Positions 22,557-32,078 of a DNA stretch of 64,000 bases are shown here, piece by piece. The DNA is taken from the NCBI GenBank assembly GCA_018902385.1, contig JABSSW010000003.1:1054001-1118000 (forward strand). Direction: 5' to 3'. A program made the translations under genes and the position numbers. Numbering within the stretch: position 1 is the stretch's first letter; each line of letters starts with the position of its first letter. Under the pieces are notes generated by a model, which did no database searches, had not been told where the DNA came from, and worked only from the letters and a program-made list of their open reading frames with translations. This stretch comes from Physcia stellaris (lineage: Eukaryota > Ascomycota > Lecanoromycetes > Caliciales > Physciaceae).

Positions 22557-22862
22557 CTTGAGGCATACGGCTCACCACATGTGTCCTATCCAATAATATG
22601 CAACATCGCTTTCGCAAACACTTCAAAAGCAACAGCAATAAACTCTGACGCACCGTCATCTCCGCCAACTGGCGTTACTTGGGGGTAGCCAGGTATCGGT
22701 CCTCCCTTCTGCATGAGCAGGGTTTACATGTCCTGCCCCCCGGAGTGCCGATAGTGGAGCGCCATTCGGTCTTGCCAGTAGAGAGCCACGGGCTAGATGC
22801 TCTGCGATTGAGTGACGCTGATCAAGAGGGTCTACAGCACCGACTTCGAAGATTAGCTACCA

Positions 22863-23898
22863 TCAACGCTGGCATGATATGAACCTACGTTGGAAAGCTT
22901 GCAGCGGCAACTTCTCTTGTCTTAGGCCTAGACTTTGTCTATTGGTCGAGCGTCTCCCTTGAGAAGGCATTGAACGGCTCCGATCTCGCTCTGAAATAGC
23001 AGTCCCGCGATCGTTCGACGAGTGGACGCTAGGGCCGGTCTCATATTCGTGTCTTACAAAAGCAGAGTCTCCCACTGCAACGGTGCCGCGTTCCTGGCCA
23101 GAGACCGCTCTCCTCTTTAGCGGAGGCAATCCGTCACCGTTAGCAGGATCCTGATTATTGTAGGGATGTTTTCTAGATGGCTCAGCAGCTAGACGTATGA
23201 TTTTCTGAGCATCTGCCAACCTGACAGTCAGAATGCTCTGTCTATCGTCCAGCTTATCATTAGGCGACACATCGTGTTTGGCTAAATTCTGACCGATATG
23301 CCCTTTCTCTTTAGATTCGGACTCCGCCTCAGTATCGGTATTGAGCGTTTGTGGTATTACTCTGCTGAGTTCCGCGGGTACCGCCAGTACTTCTCCTTCT
23401 TTCGACTTGTGCTGCTTCTTCATGAAGGATTCAAATGCGTCGAAAGTCCCGTGAAGCGCAACGAAACCTCCCTCAAGTATTTCAATCGGTGGCTTTGGGT
23501 CAGGCACTTTGGCGGCGTTCGCCTTGATCCAATCTTCATCTTCCAAGTCGTCAGGCATTCTTTCACCCCCGGGCTTCGCAGACTCCCGCCAATAAGTGTC
23601 GGAGACTTCGCTCATGGTTTTCTCGAACGCTGTGAGAGTCTTGCCAATATTATCGAAGCCCTCATAAAGATTATGCACTGGAGGGGTGGGCATCTGGTTC
23701 TTTTGGTATGTCAGCAAACAAGCGAGTATTGGAGGATCAAACTTACGGAAAAGACTCCATCCTCCAAGGTGAATTGCTCTATGATACGGTCATTTTGACA
23801 AGCTCGAATGTCCGGAATGCACGCCCGGCCAGCTTTAGGCCAGAGTTTAAGACTCCCAGCATCCGCCGCATGTCATCAGCGCGCTGTCGCTGCGACAT
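22863..23898 (-). CDS. hypothetical protein with acidic and basic low-complexity regions
   Basis: The main exon on the minus strand runs 23699-22863. An upstream exon ends at 23747 before a GTAAGT intron, and the join reads LEDGVFS-NQMPTPPVHNLYEGFDN. The protein has predicted helices (IGKTLTAFEKTMSEVSDTYW), a charged middle and a basic tail (SERDRSRSMPSQGRRSTNRQ). I do not recognise it. Exon 1 is odd: the ATG at 23898 opens a frame (MSQRQRADDMRRMLGVLNSG) different from the frame that reaches the splice donor, so the true start or an extra small intron is unresolved. A second GTAGGT near the 3' end may extend the gene. Confidence 0.5.
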
Positions 23899-25240
23899 TA
23901 TGAGTATGTGGGGTGCGATTTAGGCAGTATTAACGGGTGTGCCAAGGAGTGCTGGAATAAATCTATTGTTGCGTAAGCATTTGTGTGTGCCAACTCGATA
24001 CCGGATAATACTGGTGGTAATTCGGATTATACCCATGAGAAGAAGGATCTCATTAGGTGATATAGTTCTACCGTTGTGTGTCTCACAGTCCCCAGCACTT
24101 TCCTTACAAGTCCCCTCATATCAGTCTGACAACTCACTTCTCTTTCATTGTCGTAGTATCTAGCGCCTTCCCTCCGTGTCTCACAATACACTACCCATTC
24201 ATCAAGCCCTTGAGATATCATTACTCTGGCGCACTCATCCCAGACATATTTGAGAAAATTGAGTACCCGTAAAGAATATGGACCACTCTTCAGAACAAGC
24301 TTACCTGTCTTCGAAATTAAGAATATCAACTGATATGAATGGAACTCTGGACTCGATTTTTCCTCCAAGTCAGGCTATCACTGGTTCATTCTCTTTCGGA
24401 TCACCCGTACTGTTTAAATATTCAGGTGTTCAAGGTCAGACGATATAAGCAGTAATATAGGGATGAAATCGGCACCCCCCTTTGTCTGGGGCGAATGGCG
24501 CATAGAAAAAGGGGGCTTCATCGCGAATGCTTCAGATTTCCAACTCTACAGCCTGTTGGATCTCGGCCCTCATCAAATCATTGTTTAGGCTCGGGTTAAA
24601 TCTGTCTGGCCTCAATATCAGATTAGTCTCAAACGGTATCCAGAGTGTCTGCAACATACTCGCAAAGACAGGTCAATCACCACCCTACATAAAACAATCA
24701 CGATGTGACATCGTGCGTACGGACCAAAGCACAAGAATGCGCTACTCATAAATTACCATTTGTTGATCTTGACCCAAGTCGAGTAAATCTTTGTTAGAAG
24801 GCGCCTGATGCACTTACACCCCTTTTTTCGCTAGAGGAGAATCTATCAGGAAATCACCATCTCTCACCATCATTCACTACCTTTTACCACCTCTCATCAG
24901 CTATGGTGAGTAACCACCCAGAGAGACAGTTCAACACAAAAAATATCCTGAACGTCTCGTTATTCATTGTGGACGCTCACATGCGCTCAAAATAAGTGGG
25001 CCCGATCTCCAAGGAACAAGGGTTTCGGGTTTATAGGCAGTAGTCATGGGGGAGTGGTTTTAGTAACTTTAGAAAGCGGGCTGTGAGTGTATCGATAGCC
25101 TATCAAAAAATAATGCATCACCGGGCTGCCACTTCAATGGGGTACGTATAGAAAGCATGAGGAGTAGTAGCATTCTGGGAATGCTTCGTGTCGGTTTAAT
25201 TGTATGCTGAATCTATGGACGTCCAGACCTGCAATAATGC
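23899..25240. other. repeat-rich intergenic region
   Basis: I see no gene. A copy of the dispersed relic of 21640 lies at about 24325-24400. The segment 24755-24800 has faint similarity to the MITE-1 core (CCCAAGTCGAGTAAATC). Confidence 0.45.
24325..24400 (+). repeat. dispersed repeat relic, copy 2
   Basis: Partner of the copy at 21640-21710. It shares AACTGATRTGARTG and, after a short gap, a motif AGTCRGGCTATCAYTKGTTC. Confidence 0.4.
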
Positions 25241-25471
25241 TATCCCATGGCCTGATACTAAGTGGTGCCATCCCCAAGGTTGCATCTTGACAGACCTGCG
25301 ATTACCCGACTTGGGGCCAAATCAGCAGATGATAGCGCCTTCAGATTGTTTTATGTCATCTCCCTGTCATCTTCGTATGCTTTGTGCCAAGAGCGGGTAC
25401 GCGGTTTGTCACAATTGATATTAATGGCGATGCATGGAAGGTAAAATCAGACCACAACAGACCATGGGATA
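25241..25471 (+). mobile_element. MITE family 1, copy B (best preserved ends)
   Basis: It begins TATCCCATGGCCTG (25241-25254) and ends CAGACCATGGGATA (25458-25471), near-perfect terminal inverted repeats, with TA at both outer edges. The length is 231 bp. The interior is collinear, in reverse orientation, with copy A. Confidence 0.82.
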
Positions 25472-25520
25472 AAAGCAATTGCCAAAAAATACCGAGAGTC
25501 TCTCATGTCCCATCATTGGC

Positions 25521-25540
25521 CAATTGTAGGCCTACAATTG
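25521..25540. repeat. perfect 20-bp palindrome
   Basis: CAATTGTAGGCCTACAATTG is its own reverse complement and lies 50 bp beyond MITE copy B. It could be a hairpin or dimer-factor site, or chance. Confidence 0.6.
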
Positions 25541-25767
25541 CCTCACGTAAGACATGGAACTAGCTGCCTGGCTGAGCGGCTTGCATAAGACCCACCTGGG
25601 ATGCCCAGTTCGTTAGAAAGAAAGAAACAACAGAGCATAAATCATTAAAGCATCAAAAAAAATCGTTCGCTTAAAGTTGGCGCTTGTTTGGCCTTCAGGC
25701 TCAGGACTTACCATTGAGGTAGGCTCTAACCCCATAACACTCTCCAGAGAGCGAGGAATATGGAGGG

Positions 25768-25978
25768 TATGCATGGTCTGGTCTGGTGTAATAATGTGCC
25801 TCTCATGCATCGCGACCGTCTTATATACTCATTGCAGTAATATGCACACCCGTTTCTGGCAGAAAAGAGAAGGATGTGAGGTGAAAAAGATATCATCTCC
25901 TGATCCCGTCTTAAGTTGGGTAATCAGAACGAAATGTACTCATGAATGATTGCACCGATGGGTACCAGGCCATAGGAT
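25768..25978 (-). mobile_element. MITE family 1, copy C (diverged)
   Basis: It begins TATGCATGGTCTGG and ends near ACCAGGCCATAGGATGA, a degraded form of the family ends. The interior reads CTCCTGATCCCGTCTTAAGT then TGGGTAATC, collinear with CTTCTGATTTCGTCCCAAGT then CGGGTAATC of copy A. It has the same orientation as A and lies 300 bp from copy B. Confidence 0.7.
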
Positions 25979-26068
25979 GAGCTATCTCACAGACTACCCC
26001 GAATACGAATGAACGAACAATGAACGTATCAGCAGTGCTTACCAAGTAGGTCGATCCAAGGCCACCCA

Positions 26069-26392
26069 TCAGGTGGTGCCTGGTGGAGGCAGTGCGGTCA
26101 CTACTCCCACTATCCCTACTGCGGTGTTGTCGTGGGATTTCTTCAGGGGCGCGGACGAGGGGAGACCCTGCGTCTCTGCTGATAAATCTAACCTCTTCAG
26201 GTTAACTCTCTGCTGTTTCAGGTCATCCATGGCCCGCGAAAGGCGAGCCGTCGGTCCATCACAAGCCATCTTGGAAATAACCTCATAAAGCTGTGCCGTG
26301 CCAAGCTCTTCAGGAGGACCTTCAAGCCGGTCAGCCCAGTTAACGGGCAACACTGCCGTTGCCAAGGAATGAAGAATGTGACTACTTATCAT
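26069..26392 (-). CDS. hypothetical short frame
   Basis: This minus-strand frame reads MISSHILHSLATAVLPVNWA..., about 107 residues, with no domain recognised. It is divergent from the secreted protein at 26631. It could be part of a spliced gene or not a gene at all. Confidence 0.25.
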   Translation of the reverse strand: MISSHILHSLATAVLPVNWADRLEGPPEELGTAQLYEVISKMACDGPTARLSRAMDDLKQQRVNLKRLDLSAETQGLPSSAPLKKSHDNTAVGIVGVVTALPPPGTT

Positions 26393-26630
26393 GGCCCCTC
26401 TCCCCACCCATCTTCTACAGTCACTCCTTCCCTTTCTTTGGTCAATTTGCGTGAATCTTGTGCGACCAACGCAACTTCCTTTGTCCATCCGACTCCGATG
26501 TGATACCATTGAATGGTGACACAGCATAATATCTCATCGATTCCGCCGGTTCAGCCGTATTTCTTAATCATTACCTCTTAATACTGCCCATATCATCTGG
26601 CGTAGCGTCCATAATCAATAGACCATTACG

Positions 26631-27131
26631 ATGCATTCGATACCACTCATAATTGCAGTGCTGCTATCAGTAGTATCATTGGTTGCTGGCGATGAATACA
26701 TGGTCACCAACTCCGAGCCTACAACAATGACTATCATGGTTGAAGTCCGCCAGGAACAGGTCCGTCGCTCAAATATCGCGTATCCTTGGAGTAAACCGCT
26801 AACGCAGCCCACTTAGTCTCTCATATTTCCCCACATCAACCCCCAAGAGTCTTCAGGCATCGATCAGGAACGTTACCAATATGTCAACTCGATTCTATCA
26901 GCGGTTGTGCCTGAGAGCGAGCTCGAAGAAGCACAAGATAACCCCAGCGCGTACGCTTCGACGCCTCTCAGCGAACGATTTTGGTTCGAAGGGCTCCCTA
27001 CCGACGTAAAGGAGTATCTGACACACATGGCTAAAGCTGAAGCAAGGATGGCAGAGTTGGATAAGACGTTAATCCTGGACACAGAGAAGTTAAGCCCTAG
27101 GTTCCGTGGTAAGGGTTGGTGGTGGTCATGA
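26631..27131 (+). CDS. small secreted protein, unknown
   Basis: Exon 1 (26631-26790) starts with a clear signal peptide MHSIPLIIAVLLSVVSLVAG followed by DEYMVTN. Exon 2 (26857-27131) joins in phase across a GTAAAC...CTTCAG intron to give 144 residues in all: SIDQERYQYVNSILSAVVPE, then ERFWFEGLPTDVKEYLTHMA. It has no Cys in the mature part. It ends in a basic, Trp-rich tail (RFRGKGWWWS). I do not recognise the family. Size and secretion would suit a candidate effector, but nothing else supports that. Confidence 0.6.
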
Positions 27132-27591
27132 AGAGATGCTCTCAGGTTCTATGAGGAGATGTTTGGGATCGGAGTAAAGGGTGAGGTTGCTGTCCTGCTG
27201 AGAGACAGGTAGTCCTGGCGTTCCAGTTTTATGATACCCCATTTTGTTTTGGAGTTGAATCAGCTCTGTGGCCAGTGGAATTAAATCACCAATGGAGCAT
27301 ATTCGGGCTCACGCTTGTGTTCAATAATTGCAGAGATGACAACAACGCAAGACGTTAGGCATCTTGGATTTGAACGGGCTCTTTATATCTCATGGCCTTG
27401 CACGAAGTGGTGGAATTGTTTCTACGCCTATCTATCCCAAAGATGGACCCAGAACTCCCCATGAATGAATTCCCAACGAAGATTCAATGGGAATTGGCAC
27501 GTGATACACTCTTGAACCCTAAACGCCGAGGACCTTGGATTGTCACTTTATTTCAGGCCATTACTGCACTACAACGGGCAATTCCATGTGA
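27132..27591. other. intergenic; possible lone end of MITE family 2
   Basis: At about 27215-27237, GGCGTTCCAGTTTT followed by a decayed TG...ACC matches one terminal repeat of the element at 17736-17986. No partner end was found. The rest is upstream of the kinase gene. Confidence 0.3.
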
Positions 27592-29231
27592 TGCTTCCGC
27601 ACGGAAGCATCTACTATTTTATATTCTAAAAGATGGCACTCGCTCCAGAAATTCCAATGCATCGCTGGCTATCAATCACAGGACAAGCCCTCAGCGACGG
27701 CCTGGAGTCCGACTTCCAAGGCACGTTTCAGTCGCAGCGCGTATGCTGTAGGACTTATTGCTAAGTGTCCAGGCCAATGCACATCTATTCACGCATTTGA
27801 GAAGCTCAACCAACTTGGTGAGGGCAGTAAGCTTTGCTCCATTACTCGAATGAAGGAGTTAGAGCTCTACTGACACATCTCAGCTTATGGCGTTGTCTTC
27901 CGAGCCCGGGAACGTACGACCTCCAAGGTTGTAGCCCTGAAAGAAGTCCGCATGTCTCCGGAAGAGCGTCAAAATGGCGTACCCATTACCGCTTTGCGAG
28001 AAATATCAATCCTTCGATCCTTGAGGCATCAGAACATCGTCAATGTGCTCGACGTCGCCGTGGGGAATAAGGTTATGGAAGAAGTTTATATGGTTATGGA
28101 ATACTGCGAGCAGGTTGGTAGCCCATTGCCAAAGGTCTATACCTGAGGCTTTCAAGAGTATTGGCGCAATTGGCTGGCTTATGATCCTCCGCCAGGAGGT
28201 GGAGGAAATGCCGGTGTCTCGACGTGATAGGACATGGCAAACCTTCTAGACGAGTTGGATGTTAAGTATACTCTGAGTCAAGGCACGTCCATTGGTCGTA
28301 ATAAATGAAGCCTTACTTACAATACATCCAGTCAAATGTCTCTTTCATCAATTGCTCGAGGGCCTCGAATATCTGCACAGGAATGACATTGTACATCGGT
28401 ATGCGACTTTCATGTGCCTGGTATACGTAAGACTAACGACGCCTAGGGACGTAAAGATGCAAAACATTCTCCTAACAGCAAGAGGTGTTCTCAAGCTTGG
28501 TAATTCGAGTCTACGTCTAGAGATGAAATTGGCTAATAACTATAATAGCGGACTTTGGGATGGCGCGTGCGTACAGCCCACGACCTCTGACGCCGGGCGT
28601 CGTCACTATCTGGTATCGAAGTCCTGAATTACTCCTCGGTACTAAATACTACACACCATCTGTAGACTTGTGGTCCGCAGGTCTGGTTCTAGCAGAATTA
28701 CTTCTCAGCACACCATGTCTCACTGGCGAAACAGCTGTAGAGCAACTTTCGTTAATCGTCAAACTTCTTGGCTCACCTACGCCCAATGATCTTGCCTCAC
28801 TGTCGGCCATGGGCTGCCCAGAGCTCATTAGATGGCGCCGAGAATCTTTGGCTATGGGTCGGGTTGATAACCTCGAACGCCGTTTCCTAAATACAACACC
28901 ACTAGAAACGGTGAATATGCTCAAGGGGCTCCTAAAGTGGGATCCTCACGCTCGATTTACCGCCGCAGAAGCACTGGGAAAAGGCAGAAGCAAATATGCA
29001 GCAGCGTCAGACAAGTGGTGGAAGGAAAGTCCGAGGGCAGTTGACAAAGAATTTATGCCCACATACCCCGAGGTACGCAATAGTAGCAAGAGTAGCCAAA
29101 ATCTGGAGCATCGGAGTCGAGCGTCAAACGCAGCTGTGGAAGCAGCAAATGTGCGTCCTGGCGAGTACGTCTTTGATTTCGATGATGGCAGTTCATTGCG
29201 AAGACCATCGAAGAGGCCTCGTGCAAGGTAG
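27592..29231 (+). CDS. CDK10-like (PITALRE-type) protein kinase, 5' end unresolved
   Basis: Seven exons are visible: up to 27826, then 27884-28113, 28231-28282, 28332-28398, 28447-28499 and 28549-29231, all joining in phase; the 5' part (from about 27592) lacks an in-frame ATG, so a further exon lies upstream. Motifs in order: FEKLNQLGEG/TYGVVFRARER (Gly loop), VVALKEV (ATP Lys), GVPITALREI (cyclin-binding helix), VYMVMEYCEQ/DMANLLDEL (hinge), DIVHR/DVKMQNILL (HRDxKxxN), ADFGMAR (DFG), TIWYRSPELLLG (activation segment) and DLWSAGLVLAELL. The C-terminal tail is basic (RRPSKRPRAR). CDK10/11 kinases act in transcription, splicing and cell-cycle control. The third intron appears to be of GC-AG type. 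Confidence 0.85.
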
Positions 29232-29955
29232 CCGGGGAGCATGACATAGATTATTCGTAGAGACTGTACCAGGCATTCTGCATTATTCTTCCGTTATCAC
29301 GAGTCAGGAAGGATCATCACCCCGTGATCCAGATATTACCCTCATGAGCAAGCACAGGCTCCTTATCATGGGTGGAACGTTGATTCAGCTTTATTCAATC
29401 TATCCCGATCCCTTGCTTGAACAGACAAGCGATGCCAATCAATGCTGAAGTTAGAGCTGCAGTGATTGACACCGTCGTGGGAAACGTGCATTGGTGCGGA
29501 GAGCCGAGTGATCAACCACGGGCCTCTTATCAACCCATTTGCACTCACACCAATCGTAGATTTCCAATCATGGCCATGTTGTCGAATTCATGCCACTTGA
29601 AGATGGCTGTGTTACCTTGAAAGACGGCGATTCCTCTTGTGCCCGTGCGCAGTCCTCTTGACCGTCTCTGATGAAGCCGGACCCAACTCCATAAGCACTT
29701 GGCAGGGCGGCACGAGGCAGCAATTCTGCTCTTGGCTTCAAGCTCTACCAATCCAACCTCCCACTTTCTGCACGCCACATTCGTTGCGCTATCTCTCTTG
29801 ATCTCGAGCTTGAATACTCGTCAGACTGTCCTTTTGCGCCGTAAACATCCTCTGAGTTCTTTCTTCCTTGCGCTGGAGGTCTCTTTGTCTGTGATTTTGC
29901 TCTCTGAGGGGGAGGGGTACTGTTTTCTAATTTATCACACCGACTTCAAGCCAAC
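29232..29955. other. intergenic / promoter of the four-TM protein
   Basis: I see no gene. Pyrimidine-rich stretches (CTCTTGATCTCGAGCTTG, TTCTTTCTTCC) precede the ATG at 29956, as is usual for fungal promoters. Confidence 0.5.
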
Positions 29956-30741
29956 ATGACTCGAAAGTTTGTCTACATTACTGCTCTTATAGCGACTTTG
30001 GCTGGTAAGCTCAAAGGCCCTGGAACAAACCACTTTGGGATCTAATTTGCGCTGCTTCAGCTACTATCATGACCTTGACCAGCATATCAATACCACGTTG
30101 GATCAGCTGGAACAGCGAGACAGTACGACCTCACGAATCCGTTGACAAAGTCTCTTGCTGACCTTACCTCTGCTAAAGCCAAGCGGCGAACATATTCACT
30201 ACACGTACGGCCTGCACCGCCGATGCTCCTCCCTCACGGGGAGCTGCGAATACTTTCCCCACAATGAAGACTGCCATGGCGATCGATATTTCTGTTCCAT
30301 GTGGCGTTCTGTCGGCTTTTTGATGTCCTTCGCGGTCGTTTTAGAGGGTATGACGCTTATAACATACGTCGTGATTTTGGCTGGTGGGATGCAAAAGCGG
30401 GCGTCAGGCTGGAGGATATTGAGTGCGTTGTTGCTGCTTGTCGGAGCTATTCAGCTCACTTGTATGGCCATCATGGTATGTCATTCATCTTTCAGCGCCG
30501 TCAGTGCCGACGGTACGGCTTGAGTATCTGAAAAAGCCGCTAACAGCTACCCAATCAGGCATACCTATACGACGAAGACGATCGTTTCTTTCCTGGCTGG
30601 AGACTGGACATCTCGTGGATCCTTTGTACCGTCAGCTGGAGCATCCTGGTTATGTGCGGGACAGGTATCATTTCAAGCGCATACACCCTACCATCGGAAG
30701 GCGGCTATGAGTTGATACCAGATACGCAAACGGAAGATTGA
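29956..30741 (+). CDS. four-TM PMP22/claudin-like membrane protein
   Basis: Exons 29956-30004, 30061-30122, 30179-30475 and 30559-30741 give 196 residues. TM1 is FVYITALIATLAATIMTLTS. The first loop has ISIPRWISWNS, then YTYGLHRRCSSLTGSCEYF and CHGDRYFCSMW, with the paired Cys of claudin-type loops. TM2 and TM3 are VGFLMSFAVVLEGMTLITYV and ILSALLLLVGAIQLTCMAIM. TM4 follows as ISWILCTVSWSILVMCGTGI. A short cytosolic tail ends PDTQTED. It is a plasma-membrane-type tetraspan by architecture; the precise function is unknown. All introns are standard GT-AG and keep phase. Confidence 0.78.
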
Positions 30742-31106
30742 AAGCCAATGTTCGATAGGGAACAGGCACTACAATCCGGAATTTAGAAATCTTATGAAGA
30801 GGTGGATATGGATCACGTGAAAAGGAAAACCTTACGAGGCTGAAACCAGCGCCCGGGAGATTTGGTCTGGTGAAGATTTGGGGAATACCTCGAAAGATGG
30901 TGGTTTACAAAGAGAGCTATGGTCTGCTCAGAGCTGTTTGTACTTGACTTCTGAGCTACGTCGGTTATAATCGCTTCTTCAATTTGCAATTCCGCAGGGT
31001 CAATTCCTGCCAGAAATAAGCCTGAGATTAGTAGATCACCCAACCCGTGTTTCTACGTCAATCCTGTGCAGCAATGTAGTAATAGATCATATGTGGGTCA
31101 AACTCT
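30742..31106. other. intergenic, convergent 3' ends
   Basis: No feature was seen. Confidence 0.5.
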
Positions 31107-32078
31107 CTAACATTGATCCTGAAAAAGCCTCGTGAACCCTACTTCAGGCGGCTGCAGCCAATTCCTCTCATCATACTCCTCTTCCCCCTCGATAACATGA
31201 AAAGTATATATGAACCTACTTTTCTGACTCAAATTCTTCTCACTCTTATGCAACAGATTGCCATGAATAAGCACCAAGGTCCCCGCTTTAACTTCTGCCA
31301 ACTCATAGGCCTCCTCCGCATCTCCTTCTCCATCCACCACCTCATCCCTTTCCAAACCCCTCGGCCACCTCTCTCCTTCAACCTCCACAAACTCGGTCCC
31401 TTCCCCGTCCCTCTTCCTCACAAACCTCTCCCTCACCTCCGTCCGCCTATGACTCCCCGGCTTGAAGCTCAAACACCCATTCCCCCTCGTCGCGTCCTCA
31501 AGCGCAATCCAAAACCCCACCGCACTCGGCGGATTCGTGTACAGAAACGTACTATCCTGATGCGGGGGCACCCGGCCTCCAATCTCAGGCTGCTTGCAGA
31601 TGACCATACTCTGCAGCACCCTCGGATCGCGGAAGCCCAGCTGGCGCGCGATGGTGGCGTGCAGGGGCGTCAGGGTAGCGGCGCGGAAGGGAGGTGAGAG
31701 CGCGTGGAGGTAGTGGCCGATTTTGTTGATTGCTTTTTCTTTGGGCTTCGTGAGCTGTGGGGGTACGTCGGGGGAGGGGGAGGAGAAGGCGGCTTCTTCG
31801 AAGAAAAAGCGGATTTTGTCGCCGGAGGTGAGGAAGTAGGTGTCGCCGATGTGGGAGCTGGTTTCGCCGGTTGAGAAGGTTGTGAGGGGATGCGTGGAGA
31901 GGGTGAAGGAGGAGAGGAGGGAGTGGGTTTCGGTGAGGAGAGCGGACACAGTGCTGGGGTTGAGGGCGGAGGGGAGGATTAGGTAGCCGTTGCGGTGGAA
32001 GGTGGAGAGTTGGGAGGGGGTGAGAGAGGTGGGGAAGACGATGTCGTCTGGTGTGGGGGAGATACGGGAGGGTGCCAT
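31107..32078 (-). CDS. phytanoyl-CoA dioxygenase (PhyH) family enzyme
   Basis: This intronless 323-residue protein is of the PHYHD1-like group of Fe(II)/2-oxoglutarate oxygenases. It has LTPSQLSTFHRNGYLILPSAL at the N terminus and GDKIRFFFEE. The iron motif HxD is at His173/Asp175 (VPPHQDSTFLY), with WIALEDATRGNGCLSFKPGSH and the distal His at 277 in IHGNLLHKSEKN. The 2-oxoglutarate Arg is in KSRFIYTFHVIEG. All three iron ligands are present, so it should be active. The substrate cannot be told. The gene body is markedly GC-rich (CCCTC-type runs) and its start codon lies only about 30-60 bp from the AT-rich isochore, so its promoter must lie in or at the edge of that block. Confidence 0.9.
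   Translation of the reverse strand: MAPSRISPTPDDIVFPTSLTPSQLSTFHRNGYLILPSALNPSTVSALLTETHSLLSSFTLSTHPLTTFSTGETSSHIGDTYFLTSGDKIRFFFEEAAFSSPSPDVPPQLTKPKEKAINKIGHYLHALSPPFRAATLTPLHATIARQLGFRDPRVLQSMVICKQPEIGGRVPPHQDSTFLYTNPPSAVGFWIALEDATRGNGCLSFKPGSHRRTEVRERFVRKRDGEGTEFVEVEGERWPRGLERDEVVDGEGDAEEAYELAEVKAGTLVLIHGNLLHKSEKNLSQKSRFIYTFHVIEGEEEYDERNWLQPPEVGFTRLFQDQC

Noticed and set aside
25200-25418. 72-residue frame resembling frames at 94-276 and 49419-49625
   Set aside because: The similarity is that of MITE family 1, which is non-coding; the frames differ in ends and strand usage.
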